64,000 nucleotides of DNA from Fimenecus sp963590415 (GCA_963590415.1 CAVAPB010000004.1:1-64000), one strand, 5' to 3'; numbered from the stretch's first letter, positions 30,928 to 40,037 are shown. A program made the numbers and translations. Notes: generated from the sequence alone by a model not told the origin.

Positions 30928-32940
30928 TTAAGCAGCCTTTGTAATTCCGATTCCGTCATTCGTGAGAACATATGTCTTATTTCCGTCAACGGAAAGAGTA
31001 CCGAAGTTTTTGTTATTCTCAAACTGAAGCGGGAATTCGCACTTGCCTATAATTCCTCCCTCAGCCGAACAGCCTCCGGGATATATTTTATTATCTTCGC
31101 TTTCGTTAACCGTAACATTTATATTACCGTAATTTTCATTACCGATAACCTTAACAATATGGCTTGTAGTTGAATAACCGCTTGAGAACCCGCCTATAAT
31201 GCCGCCTGCATAAGTAAGATTTTCGGCAGAAACATCACCGTTATTCCGACAGTTACGAACCTCCAGGCTTGAATTTTCGCTTGCCTGATTATAGAAAATA
31301 GAATGCATACCCAAAATTCCGCCTACATTATATCCTCTGGTTTTCAAATTTCCGTTATTTATGCAGTCGCTGATTGTAATCGAAGCCTCAGTGCCTTTAT
31401 TTGATATACCGATTTCCGTTTTGGCTACAATACCGCCCAAAATTCCGCCCGAAATCGTTGAAGAGTCGTTTGAAATATCCGATTCGTTTACACATTCGAC
31501 TATCTCCGCACGGGAAGTATCTTCCATGTCAATTGTGCCTATAATTCCGCCGGCAGGCTCATTTTGCGGAAGCTTGCCGCTGTTTCTGGATTTTTCAATG
31601 CGTATATAACCGGTTTCGCATGCGTTAATACGGCATATCAGACCGCCTATCGGGGAGATCGTACCGATTTCACCGTCAGCTTTCGTATAATTGTTAACCA
31701 ATTCCGCATTATTTTCCCAATTTGAAATAACTGCCTTAGCCTGAGCGTCTGACGGCACATCAGTACCGTCTCCGATTGACATCCTGCCTATAATACCGCC
31801 GCAGGAGGTTGCCGATGAAGATTCTTCGGTATTATACTTAACCGTACCGTTATTTACAAACGAATCGCATTGTGCGGATGTCGTCTCTATTCTCATCGCT
31901 GCCGCTATTCCGCCGACATCTCCGTTGCAAGTTGAAACAACTCCGTTGTTAACAAGATTTGAAAAAGCGGCATTATCACGGCGGACATAGTTTTGCACTC
32001 CGAGATTATCGGGATTAAGTTCCGCATTTTTCGACCTGCAACCCGAATCGGTAAACAGTCCGGCAATTCCGCCTGCTTCGCAATACTCCAATCCTATAAT
32101 TTCGCCGTTGTTTACGCAGGATTTTACTGAATATGTTGCAATACATCCTGCTATACCGCCGACCGAACCGCTTCCGAGGTTTGTAATTTTACCGTTATTT
32201 GTACAGTTTTCCACCTCTGACAGAGAAACCGTTCCCGCTATACCGCCAACGCCGCCGCTTTGAGGGTAACGGCACGCAACCGTAATATCGGATGTGCAAT
32301 TTGACAATACCGATTGTCGTATAGAACCGACAATTCCTCCGACATTTCCCGTATTGTTATAAGCATATACATAGCCTTTTGAGAAATTCAGATTTTTAAC
32401 TGTAGCGTTATACGCCTTGTTGATAAAAGCGGTATTTGATATTGCGTCATTTGTTATCGTTACCAAAAACAGGCCGTAAATTGTATGTCCGTTTCCGTTG
32501 AGTGAGCCGCCGAAATCTTTAACGCTTTCCCAGCCGTATTTAGGGGCTTGAGAGGGCCAGTTATCAAAATCGGAAACATCATTCAAATATATGTCGCCCG
32601 TAATTTCATAAAATGCGTTCTTTCCGTCGGAATCGGCATTCACCGTATCGGCAAACAGCGCCAATTCCTCGGCATTGGATATTTTATACGGATTGCTTTC
32701 CGAGCCGTCTCCGCCGGCAAAAGAACTTGCAGGCGCAATTTTTTCGGTTTCCATATTTTCCGGCAATTCGTCAAGAATTTTTCCGTACTTTGCTTCATAC
32801 TCCGCTTGAGTTTTGGCGCTGTATTCCGCCAACTCTTTCTTATAGTTTGCATTTTTTATCAACTTTACCGCAACCAAAGCGATAATTGCCGCCGCTATTA
32901 AAGCAATTACAATAATGAGTATTTTTTTTGACTTTTTCAT
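30928..32940 (-). CDS. GLUG-repeat surface protein with N-terminal anchor
   Basis: A 670-residue protein. An N-terminal membrane segment (residues ~6-28, LIIVIALIAAAIIALVAV) without a lipobox anchors it or serves as an uncleaved signal. The rest is a beta-solenoid-like array of GLUG-type units, recognisable by repeating GGIAGxV / GGIVG / GGILG blocks spaced roughly 25-45 residues apart with intervening CxNNG motifs (e.g. CVNNGEIIGLEYCEAGGIAGLF). GLUG arrays occur in secreted or wall proteins and adhesins of Firmicutes; the target is unknown. It starts at the ATG at 32940 with GGGAGG upstream, alone between convergent and ribosomal genes. Confidence 0.85.
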   Translation of the reverse strand: MKKSKKILIIVIALIAAAIIALVAVKLIKNANYKKELAEYSAKTQAEYEAKYGKILDELPENMETEKIAPASSFAGGDGSESNPYKISNAEELALFADTVNADSDGKNAFYEITGDIYLNDVSDFDNWPSQAPKYGWESVKDFGGSLNGNGHTIYGLFLVTITNDAISNTAFINKAYNATVKNLNFSKGYVYAYNNTGNVGGIVGSIRQSVLSNCTSDITVACRYPQSGGVGGIAGTVSLSEVENCTNNGKITNLGSGSVGGIAGCIATYSVKSCVNNGEIIGLEYCEAGGIAGLFTDSGCRSKNAELNPDNLGVQNYVRRDNAAFSNLVNNGVVSTCNGDVGGIAAAMRIETTSAQCDSFVNNGTVKYNTEESSSATSCGGIIGRMSIGDGTDVPSDAQAKAVISNWENNAELVNNYTKADGEIGTISPIGGLICRINACETGYIRIEKSRNSGKLPQNEPAGGIIGTIDMEDTSRAEIVECVNESDISNDSSTISGGILGGIVAKTEIGISNKGTEASITISDCINNGNLKTRGYNVGGILGMHSIFYNQASENSSLEVRNCRNNGDVSAENLTYAGGIIGGFSSGYSTTSHIVKVIGNENYGNINVTVNESEDNKIYPGGCSAEGGIIGKCEFPLQFENNKNFGTLSVDGNKTYVLTNDGIGITKAA

Positions 32941-33197
32941 ATTATTTTCCTCCCTTACTAATTATATATAGCATTTGATTAAAACGCTATATTCTGTCAG
33001 CATACAGAGAAGATTTATTTTTTTACGGCAAGATTGTTTCGTAAGGCGGATAAATGGAGCATATGTTGCCAATCAGAGGGAGCCGTTGTTTGTGCTAAAT
33101 TTCAAATTTATATAAGCCGAAAGTTATTATAAACACGCTAATTCCCTCGGCGGTAGCAAGCCCCCTACGCTGTATAATAATTGTCGTGCAAAATAAA
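32941..33197. other. Intergenic stretch before the rpsI terminator
   Basis: About 257 bases without a recognisable gene. It contains a TATAAT-like element near 32963 upstream of the GLUG gene and worn fragments of the palindromic repeat family (CCCTACGCTGTATAAT near 33164-33180). No RNA structure stands out. Confidence 0.4.
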
Positions 33198-33221
33198 AAG
33201 GCACTCCGTAAGGAATGCCTT
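33198..33221 (-). terminator. Terminator of rplM-rpsI
   Basis: AAGGCACTCC (33198-33207) pairs with GGAATGCCTT (33212-33221) with one G-U on the minus strand; followed by TTTATT. Confidence 0.8.
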
Positions 33222-33237
33222 GAATAGATAAAATCTG

Positions 33238-33636
33238 TTATCTCTTGGAGAACTGGGGTGCGCGTCTTGCGCCCTTGAGTCCGTACTTCTTTCTTTCCTT
33301 CATTCTCGGGTCACGAGTGAGGAAGCCTGCCTTCTTGAGTGCGGGACGAAGATTTTCGTCGTACTGAAGAAGAGCTCTTGAAAGACCGTGGCGGATTGCG
33401 CCTGCCTGGCCTGTAACGCCGCCGCCTGCAACAGTGCAAACGATATCGAATTTTTCCGTCAAGCCTGTAAGTGCGAGAGGCTGACGAACAACGAGCTTCA
33501 ATGTTTCAAGACCGAAATAATCGTCGATGTCTCTGTTGTTAATTGTGATTTTACCTGTACCTGCATAAACGCGAACACGCGCTACCGATTTCTTTCTTCT
33601 GCCCGTACCGTAAAAATAAGGTGTTGAATCGTACAT
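33238..33636 (-). CDS. rpsI: 30S ribosomal protein S9
   Basis: A 132-residue small-subunit protein. The GRRKKSVARVRVYAGTGKITINNRD start and the C-terminal RDPRMKERKKYGLKGARRAPQFSKR tail, which reaches the P-site tRNA, are fully conserved. The ATG has GGGAGG upstream. Nineteen bases after rplM, forming the usual L13-S9 operon. Confidence 0.98.
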   Translation of the reverse strand: MYDSTPYFYGTGRRKKSVARVRVYAGTGKITINNRDIDDYFGLETLKLVVRQPLALTGLTEKFDIVCTVAGGGVTGQAGAIRHGLSRALLQYDENLRPALKKAGFLTRDPRMKERKKYGLKGARRAPQFSKR

Positions 33637-33655
33637 TTATTTTTGCCTCCCTTTC

Positions 33656-34084
33656 TTAAAATTCTCTTACAGTCGGCTGCTGTGCTGCATGAGGATGCTC
33701 AGCGCCCTGATAGATGTGAAGTCTTGTAAGAGATTTTGCTCCGATCGTGTTTGCGGGAAGCATTCCCTTAACTGCCTTTTTAAGTACGAACTCGGGCTTT
33801 TCAGCCATAAGAGTCTTGTACTGAATTTTCTTCATATTACCGATATAACCTGTGTGGTGGTAATACATCTTCTTTTCAAGCTTGTTGCCTGTAAGAACCA
33901 TTTTTTCAACATTTACAACGATTACGAAATCACCGCAGTCTGCATGAGGTGCAAATGTAGGCTTGTGCTTACCGCGAAGAAGATGAGCAGCTTCAGCAGC
34001 GATGCTGCCGAGTGTTCTGCCTTCGGCGTCAAGTACATACCAGCTACGGGTAATGTCGCCTGCTTTAGGCATATAAGTTGACAT
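33656..34084 (-). CDS. rplM: 50S ribosomal protein L13
   Basis: A 142-residue large-subunit protein with WYVLDAEGRTLGSIAAEAAHLLRGKHKPTF at the start and the GMLPANTIGAKSLTRLHIYQGAEHPHAAQQP segment near the end. CGGAGG precedes the ATG. First gene of the L13-S9 operon, with a near-consensus promoter ~41 bases upstream; the leader is too short for the classical L13 leader RNA. Confidence 0.98.
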   Translation of the reverse strand: MSTYMPKAGDITRSWYVLDAEGRTLGSIAAEAAHLLRGKHKPTFAPHADCGDFVIVVNVEKMVLTGNKLEKKMYYHHTGYIGNMKKIQYKTLMAEKPEFVLKKAVKGMLPANTIGAKSLTRLHIYQGAEHPHAAQQPTVREF

Positions 34085-34124
34085 AACTTTTTCCTCCGAA
34101 TAATATTTTCTTTATTGCTCGGAT

Positions 34125-34153
34125 ATGATACCACCTAAAAGCGATTAAGTCAA
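34125..34153 (-). promoter_or_regulatory. Strong sigma-A promoter of rplM-rpsI
   Basis: Minus strand TTGACT (34148-34153), 17-base spacer, TATCAT (34125-34130). Transcription would start near 34118, leaving a leader of ~34 bases. Confidence 0.8.
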
Positions 34154-34307
34154 CCCATTTTTTGATATTTTTTAACGAGCGACGGTATTATCTCTTGTTT
34201 TCTCCGTTTTTCTCTTGTTTTTATAATGTTTCCTCGTTTATTATTTTCACATTTTCTTTTGTGCATTTATTATAAATTTGCTCTGTTTAATTTGTCGTTA
34301 TGGATTA

Positions 34308-34337
34308 TTGACATTTATTGATATTTTATGATACTAT
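34308..34337 (+). promoter_or_regulatory. Promoter of the decarboxylase beta-subunit gene
   Basis: TTGACA (34308-34313), 18-base spacer, TACTAT (34332-34337). The following ~90-base leader has a weak AGCAG/CTGCT stem followed by TTTTTT near 34349-34383, which might be an attenuator. Confidence 0.6.
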
Positions 34338-34428
34338 AAATAATCAGCAGTTTGAGCTTCGTTATAAACTCGCTGCTTTTTTGCCGTATTGCGGCATTCG
34401 TTAAAAATAATTTATCAGGAGCAATGCA

Positions 34429-35550
34429 ATGGAATTTTTATTCGGAAATCTTCTTGAAATCCAATGGCAGCAAATTGTCATGTGGCTCATAGGCGGCGTG
34501 CTTATTTATCTTGCCATAAAAAAGCAAATGGAACCGACGCTTCTTTTGCCCATCGGCTTCGGCGCTATTATGGTCAACCTTCCCTTTTCCGGAGCGGTTT
34601 CACAAATGGTGGACGGCGTGCTTGAAACGGGTCCGCTGAGCACTCTTTATGATGCAGGTATCGCAAACGAGTTGTTTCCGCTTATTCTCTTTATCGGTAT
34701 AGGCGCTATGATAGATTTCGGACCGGTGCTTTCAAACCCGAAGCTTATGATTTTCGGTGCGGCGGCACAGTTCGGTATCTTCTTCACGCTGTGTATGGCT
34801 TCTATGTTCTTTGACATTAAAGACGCGGCGGCTATCTCGATTATCGGTGCGGCAGACGGTCCGACCTCAATCGTAGTTGCTATGAAGCTCGGTTCAAAGT
34901 ATCTCGGTGCTATAATGGTTGCGGCGTATTCGTATATGGCGCTCGTTCCGATCATCCAGCCTCCGGTTATCAAGCTTCTTACCACCAAAAAGGAAAGACT
35001 CATCCGTATGCCTTACAAGCAGGCTACCGTTTCAAAGACGACAAGAATTCTTTTCCCGATAATAATAACGATAATAGCAGGTCTTGTTGCACCGACCTCG
35101 GTTGCGCTTATCGGATTTTTAATGTTCGGTAATCTTATCCGTGAATGCGGAGTGCTCGACTCGCTTTCCGACACGGCTCAAAACGTGCTCGCAAATCTTA
35201 TAACACTTTTCCTCGGCATTACCGTCGCTTCGCAGATGCAGGCTAAAAACTTCCTTCAAAAGGAAACTCTTATGATTCTCGGCTTGGGTCTTATAGCGTT
35301 CATCTTTGATACCGCAGGCGGCGTGCTCTTTGCTAAATTCTTAAACATATTCCTCAAAGAGAAGATAAACCCGATGATAGGTGCGGCAGGCATCTCCGCT
35401 TTCCCGATGTCGGGAAGAATCGTCAACAAGATGGGTCTTGCGGAAGACAAGCAAAACTTCCTGCTTATGCATTCAATCGGCGTAAACGTATCCGGACAGA
35501 TTGCTTCGGTAATCGCAGGCGGTCTTGTTCTTAATTTCTTTATGAAATAA
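34429..35550 (+). CDS. Na+-translocating decarboxylase beta subunit
   Basis: A 373-residue multispanning membrane protein of the OadB/GcdB/MmdB family, which uses decarboxylation of carboxybiotin to pump Na+ out. The motif AADGPTSIVVAMKLGSKYLGAIMVAAYSYMALVPIIQPPV contains the conserved membrane Asp; SAFPMSGR is the second helix signature. AGGAG precedes the ATG. The carboxyltransferase (alpha) and biotin carrier are absent from this window; the small gamma-like gene follows, so the pair is either an incomplete set or works with an alpha subunit elsewhere. Confidence 0.93.
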   Translation: MEFLFGNLLEIQWQQIVMWLIGGVLIYLAIKKQMEPTLLLPIGFGAIMVNLPFSGAVSQMVDGVLETGPLSTLYDAGIANELFPLILFIGIGAMIDFGPVLSNPKLMIFGAAAQFGIFFTLCMASMFFDIKDAAAISIIGAADGPTSIVVAMKLGSKYLGAIMVAAYSYMALVPIIQPPVIKLLTTKKERLIRMPYKQATVSKTTRILFPIIITIIAGLVAPTSVALIGFLMFGNLIRECGVLDSLSDTAQNVLANLITLFLGITVASQMQAKNFLQKETLMILGLGLIAFIFDTAGGVLFAKFLNIFLKEKINPMIGAAGISAFPMSGRIVNKMGLAEDKQNFLLMHSIGVNVSGQIASVIAGGLVLNFFMK

Positions 35551-35565
35551 AAGGAGGAAAATAAA

Positions 35566-35757
35566 ATGTTTTTAAGCTTTAATCCGCACGCTTTTATAGA
35601 TAATCTCTATTATATGTTATACGGTATGCTCGGCATATTCGTTGTAATCGGAATTATAATCGCACTCACTTACCTTTTGAATTATATCTTTTCAGGTAAA
35701 AATAAGGATAAGAAAACAAAAGCCGAAAGCACCGACGGTGCTGACAAAAAGCAGTAA
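35566..35757 (+). CDS. OadG-like small membrane subunit
   Basis: A 63-residue protein with one membrane helix (residues ~13-42, MLYGMLGIFVVIGIIIALTYLLNYIF) and a Lys/Asp-rich tail, the layout of the gamma subunit that anchors the decarboxylase alpha subunit to the membrane. GGAGG precedes its ATG, 15 bases after the beta gene. Its tail lacks the zinc-ligand segment seen in some gammas, so the assignment rests on layout and neighbourhood. Confidence 0.65.
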   Translation: MFLSFNPHAFIDNLYYMLYGMLGIFVVIGIIIALTYLLNYIFSGKNKDKKTKAESTDGADKKQ

Positions 35758-35771
35758 GCAGAGAAAAAAAT

Positions 35772-35799
35772 TACCCGTGAGTTTTATGACTCACGGGTA
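35772..35799. terminator. Bidirectional terminator after the decarboxylase pair
   Basis: TACCCGTGAGT (35772-35782) and ACTCACGGGTA (35789-35799), 11 bp, with T tracts on both strands; lies between convergent genes. Confidence 0.92.
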
Positions 35800-35818
35800 T
35801 ATTTTTTTGCCTATTTTA

Positions 35819-37177
35819 TTATCTCTCGTCAAGCGGAAGATATGTCTGCTGTGTTCCCACGCTCTTGTATGCCGGACGGATAATCTTATCCGTATTGATA
35901 AGCTCCTCTATCCTGTGAGCCGACCAGCCGACAACCCTCGCTATTGCAAAAATCGGCGTAAATAACTCAACGGGAATGCCGAGCATACTGTAAACAAAGC
36001 CGCTGTAGAAATCAACATTCACGCTGACGCCCTTGTATATCTTGCGCTTTTCTCCGATAACCTCCTTGCCGAGTTTTTCAACCGTATTATAGAGTGCGTA
36101 ATCGTCCTCCCTGCCCTTTTCGACTGCAAGAGCCTTTACGAACTCCTTGAACACCTGCGCTCTCGGGTCTGAAACGGAATAGATAGCGTGTCCCATACCG
36201 TAAATAAGACCTTTATTGTCAAACGCCTGCTTATCGACAAGCTTTTCAAGGTAAGCTCTAACCTGCTCCTCATCCTTGGTGTCGGCAACATTTTCTTTCA
36301 AATCATTCATCATCTGAACAACCTTTATGTTTGCGCCGCCGTGCTTGGGTCCTTTAAGTGAGGAAAGAGCCGCCGCCATGGTTGAATAAGTGTCCGAGCC
36401 GGACGAAGTAACCACATGCGTTGTAAACGACGAGTTATTGCCGCCGCCGTGCTCCATATGCAAAATCAAAGCCGTGTCAAGTACTCTCGCCTCAAGCTCC
36501 GTGAACTCCTTGTCGGGGCGAAGCATACGAAGTATATTTTCCGATATTGACATATCGGAGTCGGGGCGGTGAATATAAAGGCTGTCGTTACATTCATAGT
36601 GATTGTAAGCCTGATAAGCGTAAACAGATAGCATCGGGAAACAGCTTATAAGCCGCAGACACTGTGTGAGAACATTTTCAATGCTGATGTCGGAAGCGTT
36701 ATCATCATACGCAGCAAGGGTAAGAACGCTTCGTGTAAGGCTGTTCATTATATCCTTTGTGGGCGCTTTCATAATTACATCTCTTGTAAAATTAGTCGGA
36801 AGCGAACGCAGACACGAGAGAACCCGGGTAAACTCGTCAAGCTGTGCCTTTGTAGGAAGCTTTCCAAAAAGGAGAAGATATGTAGCCTCCTCAAAGCCGA
36901 AACGGTTGTTTCCTCTGCCGTTGATAAGGTCTATAACATTTATTCCTCTGTAAGAGAGCTGACCCGCGCAAGGTATTCTTTCGCCGTCTACCTCCTTAAA
37001 GGCTGTGATTTCGGAAATTGTGGTAAGCCCTGCAAGCACGCCCTTACCGTTTTTATCCCGAAGTCCTCTTTTTACGCCGTACTCGTCATAGAGACCGACA
37101 TCTATATAACCGTTATCACGACACATTTGGGCATGAATTTTATTGTAATTTTCTATATCCTGTCTTGTCAAATCCAT
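35819..37177 (-). CDS. gltA: Citrate synthase
   Basis: A 452-residue citrate synthase condensing oxaloacetate with acetyl-CoA. MEHGGGNNSSFTTHVVTSSGSDTYS with the catalytic His, KGPKHGGAN, GMGHAIYSVSDPRA and NVDFYSGFVYSMLGIPVELFTPIFAIARVVGWSAH (with the catalytic Asp) are all present. It belongs to the common Si-type fold and to the group found in anaerobic Firmicutes. No aconitase or isocitrate dehydrogenase is adjacent. Next to the Na+ decarboxylase subunits, so oxaloacetate is a shared theme, though transcription is convergent. AAAGGAG precedes the ATG. Confidence 0.95.
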   Translation of the reverse strand: MDLTRQDIENYNKIHAQMCRDNGYIDVGLYDEYGVKRGLRDKNGKGVLAGLTTISEITAFKEVDGERIPCAGQLSYRGINVIDLINGRGNNRFGFEEATYLLLFGKLPTKAQLDEFTRVLSCLRSLPTNFTRDVIMKAPTKDIMNSLTRSVLTLAAYDDNASDISIENVLTQCLRLISCFPMLSVYAYQAYNHYECNDSLYIHRPDSDMSISENILRMLRPDKEFTELEARVLDTALILHMEHGGGNNSSFTTHVVTSSGSDTYSTMAAALSSLKGPKHGGANIKVVQMMNDLKENVADTKDEEQVRAYLEKLVDKQAFDNKGLIYGMGHAIYSVSDPRAQVFKEFVKALAVEKGREDDYALYNTVEKLGKEVIGEKRKIYKGVSVNVDFYSGFVYSMLGIPVELFTPIFAIARVVGWSAHRIEELINTDKIIRPAYKSVGTQQTYLPLDER

Positions 37178-37268
37178 GTCTTTGCTCCTTTCGGGTATAA
37201 ATTATTTATTTAATTATACATCATTTTATCACTGAATTAGTTAAAATTTTGTTAATTTTTGTAAAAAA

Positions 37269-37301
37269 CGGCAAGGACGATACGGAAATTCGCCCTTGCC
37301 G
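37269..37301 (-). terminator. Terminator of thrH-metY
   Basis: CGGCAAGG (37269-37276) and CCTTGCCG (37294-37301), with further pairing inward and TTTTTT after it on the minus strand. Confidence 0.85.
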
Positions 37302-37321
37302 AAAATTTATATCCTTACAAA

Positions 37322-38605
37322 TCAGATTTTAGTCAAAGCCTGTTCAATGTCCGCAATAATATCCTTGACATTCTCGATTCCGACCGAAAGTCTTACAAGG
37401 TCGGGCGTTACTCCGCACTCGATAAGCTCCTTGTCGGAGAGCTGACGGTGAGTTGAGGAAGCGGGGTGCAAAACGCAGGTGCGTGCGTCCGCAACATGAG
37501 TTACGATTGCAGCAAGACGAAGATTGTTCATAAACTCCTCCGCCTTTTCTCTTCCGCCCTTGACGCCGAATGAAATTACGCCGCAGATACCGTTTGGCAT
37601 ATATTTCTTTGCGAGCTCATAGTCCTTGCTCGATTTAAGTCCGGGATAATTGACCCACGCTATCTTGTCGTTGTTTTCAAGATATTCCGCAACCTTCTGT
37701 GCGTTTTCGCAATGTCTTTCGACGCGCACCGCAAGGCTTTCAAGACCTACATTGAGCAAGAACGAGTTAAACGGCGACGGGGTTGAGCCATAGTCTCTCA
37801 AAAGCTGAGCGACAATTTTGGTTATATATCCCGCCTTGCCGAAGTCCTTTGCGTAGGTAGCGCCGTGATAGCTCTCGTCAGGCTCGGTCATACAGGGAAA
37901 CTTGTCGTTCTGATACCAGTCAAAGTTGCCGCTGTCAACAACGCATCCGCCTATTGTGGAGGCGTGACCCTCCATATACTTCGTGGTCGAATGGGTAACG
38001 ATGTCCGCACCCCATTCAAACGGACGGCAGTTTATGGGCGTCGGGAAGGTGTTGTCGACAACAAGCGGCACGCCGTGCTTGTGCGCTATGCGTGCGAATT
38101 TTTCAATGTCGAGAACATCAAGCGACGGGTTTGCGACAGTCTCGCCGAAAACAGCCTTTGTGTTGGGCTTGAACGCCTTTTCAATTTCCTCCTCTGAAGC
38201 CGTCGGGTCAACAAAGGTTACATCAACTCCTATTTTCCTCATTGTGACATTGAGGAGGTTAAATGTACCGCCGTAGATGGTGACGGAGCTTACAATATGG
38301 TCGCCTGCGCCCAAAATGTTGATAAGCGCAAAGAAGTTCGCAGCCTGACCCGATGAGGTCAGCACTGCCGCAACGCCGCCCTCAAGCGCCGCAATCTTTG
38401 AAGCCACGGCGTCGTTTGTCGGGTTTGCAAGCCTTGTGTACATATAGCCCGGCTGAAGGTCAAAAAGCTTTGCCATATCAGCCGAAGTGTCGTATTTATA
38501 AGTCGTGCTCTCGTAAATAGGCAGAACTCTCGGCTCACCGCTCTTGGGCTGCCAGCCTGCCTGAACGCATTTTGTCTCGATTGAACAATCCGGTATAAGT
38601 CCCAT
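37322..38605 (-). CDS. metY: O-acetylhomoserine aminocarboxypropyltransferase / cysteine synthase-like
   Basis: A 427-residue PLP enzyme of the Cys/Met metabolism family. The PLP lysine lies in THSTTKYMEGHASTIGGCVVD; VLTSSGQAANFFALINIL and the TRLANPT segment are typical of MetY. It makes homocysteine from O-acetyl- or O-succinylhomoserine and sulfide. It is 38 bases downstream of thrH in one transcript, giving a homoserine-related pair. GAGGTAAAG precedes the ATG. No SAM-riboswitch space exists between the two genes or before thrH. Confidence 0.94.
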   Translation of the reverse strand: MGLIPDCSIETKCVQAGWQPKSGEPRVLPIYESTTYKYDTSADMAKLFDLQPGYMYTRLANPTNDAVASKIAALEGGVAAVLTSSGQAANFFALINILGAGDHIVSSVTIYGGTFNLLNVTMRKIGVDVTFVDPTASEEEIEKAFKPNTKAVFGETVANPSLDVLDIEKFARIAHKHGVPLVVDNTFPTPINCRPFEWGADIVTHSTTKYMEGHASTIGGCVVDSGNFDWYQNDKFPCMTEPDESYHGATYAKDFGKAGYITKIVAQLLRDYGSTPSPFNSFLLNVGLESLAVRVERHCENAQKVAEYLENNDKIAWVNYPGLKSSKDYELAKKYMPNGICGVISFGVKGGREKAEEFMNNLRLAAIVTHVADARTCVLHPASSTHRQLSDKELIECGVTPDLVRLSVGIENVKDIIADIEQALTKI

Positions 38606-38643
38606 TTTCTTTACCTCATAATAAAATATTTTATAAGTACGCC

Positions 38644-39252
38644 TTATAAATTAGCCTTGATAGCAGCCAGAAGCTCGTCATACGTCTCATAAGCCGGGAG
38701 CTCGGGATAATCCGCCTTAATCTTATCCGTGCTCTTGAAAAGGAAGCCTGCCTTGCTCGCTTTAATCATTCCGAGGTCGTTGTAGCTGTCGCCGCTCGCA
38801 ATAGTCTCAAAACCGATTGACTGAAGAGCCTTTACGGTTGAGAGCTTGGAGTTTTCAACTCTCATTCTGAAGCCCGTGATTTCGCCGTCGGGAGCAACCT
38901 CAAGCGTGTTGCAGAAAATTGTGGGCATACCGAGCTTTTTCATAAGCGGACCGGCAAACTGCGTAAAGGTATCGCTTAAAATGATAACCTGTGTGAGAGA
39001 GCGGAGCTCGTCAAGAAATTCCTTTGCACCGGGCATCGGGTCGATTTTTGCAATGGTCGCCTGAACCTCTTTAAGTCCGAGTCCGTGCTCCTTGAGAATA
39101 TTGAGGCGGTACTTCATAAGCTTGTCGTAATCGGGCTCGTCCCTCGTCGTCTTTTTAAGCTCGGGGATACCGCTTTCCTCTGCGAAAGCAATCCATATTT
39201 CGGGTACCAATACACCCTCCATATCAAGGCATACAATGTTCATATCACTCAT
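38644..39252 (-). CDS. thrH: ThrH-type HAD phosphatase / homoserine phosphotransferase
   Basis: A 202-residue HAD-superfamily protein with the ThrH signature CLDMEGVLVPEIWIAFAEESGI, the second motif VIILSDTFTQF and the metal site GDSYNDLGMI. ThrH dephosphorylates phosphoserine and can transfer its phosphate to homoserine. GGAG precedes the ATG at 39252. It is the first gene of the thrH-metY pair, with a near-consensus promoter overlapping the end of the upstream ttcA-like gene. The phosphoserine versus homoserine role cannot be separated from sequence. Confidence 0.9.
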   Translation of the reverse strand: MSDMNIVCLDMEGVLVPEIWIAFAEESGIPELKKTTRDEPDYDKLMKYRLNILKEHGLGLKEVQATIAKIDPMPGAKEFLDELRSLTQVIILSDTFTQFAGPLMKKLGMPTIFCNTLEVAPDGEITGFRMRVENSKLSTVKALQSIGFETIASGDSYNDLGMIKASKAGFLFKSTDKIKADYPELPAYETYDELLAAIKANL

Positions 39253-39290
39253 AGTTTTTCTCCGTTCGTAAATTTATAGTTAATAAATAA

Positions 39291-39319
39291 ATTATATATC
39301 ATTCGACAAAAGATTTCAA
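39291..39319 (-). promoter_or_regulatory. Sigma-A promoter of thrH-metY
   Basis: Minus strand TTGAAA (39314-39319), 17-base spacer, TATAAT (39291-39296), 38 bases before the thrH start. Confidence 0.8.
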
Positions 39320-39326
39320 CAGTTGA

Positions 39327-40037
39327 TTACCAGCCGTCAACCTCTCCCCTTTGCAGTGCGCCGACTATCTTTTTCCTTAATTGCGGATAATCCTTTTCAA
39401 GCGAGAGCAAAAGCTCCTTTACCGTCTGCCGCTGCGTTACCTTATCAGCGGGGCACTTGCTTTTAACTATCGGCAATTCAAGCCGCTTCGCCGCCTTTTC
39501 CACATCCTTTTCATAACAGAAAATCAGCGGTCTGATAAGATATAAATCCTTATTTGACAGATATGACACGGGCGAAAAGCAGCCTATCGTTCCGCCGTTG
39601 AACAGGTTCATTATAACGGTCTGCGCCGCATCGTCAAGATGATGACCGAGCGCAATTTTGTTGCAGCCCGCCTCCTTTGCGGTATCGTGTAATATTCCCC
39701 TGCGCATCTTGGCGCAAAGCGAGCAGGGGTTTTTCTCCTTCCTGTCAACGAATATTACCTTGTAAAGGTCGGTCTTTTTAACTATGTACTCAACGCCCAG
39801 CTCGTCGCAGAGCGTCTGCACCTTTTCAAAATTGCCGTCCTCAAAATCAAAGCGATAATCGAGCGTTATTGCCACTACCTCAAACTTTTTCGGATAGAAA
39901 TTGCGAAGCCTTGCAAGCGCATACAAAAGCGCAAGCGAGTCCTTGCCGCCCGAAACGCCGACAGCTATCCTGTCGCCCTCTTCTATCATACTGTATTTAT
40001 CGACCGCAGCCCTCGTAAGGCTCAAAAGCTGTTTCAT
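39327..40037 (-). CDS. TtcA-like tRNA 2-thiolation enzyme
   Basis: A 236-residue PP-loop ATPase. The PP-loop is GVSGGKDSLALLYALARL (residues ~28-45), and CSLCAKMRRGILHDTAKEAGCNKIALGHHLDDAAQTV carries the CxxC and the second motif of the TtcA/TtuA group, which use an Fe-S cluster to thiolate tRNA (cytidine 32 in TtcA). Ends in the KCPADKVTQR segment with a third cysteine. GGTGAT precedes the ATG. Monocistronic on this strand. The exact tRNA position modified is inference from the family. Confidence 0.88.
   Translation of the reverse strand: MKQLLSLTRAAVDKYSMIEEGDRIAVGVSGGKDSLALLYALARLRNFYPKKFEVVAITLDYRFDFEDGNFEKVQTLCDELGVEYIVKKTDLYKVIFVDRKEKNPCSLCAKMRRGILHDTAKEAGCNKIALGHHLDDAAQTVIMNLFNGGTIGCFSPVSYLSNKDLYLIRPLIFCYEKDVEKAAKRLELPIVKSKCPADKVTQRQTVKELLLSLEKDYPQLRKKIVGALQRGEVDGW

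Noticed and set aside
34085..34124. L13 leader RNA structure before rplM
   Set aside because: The mapped promoter leaves only about 34 leader bases, too short for the known L13 leader fold.
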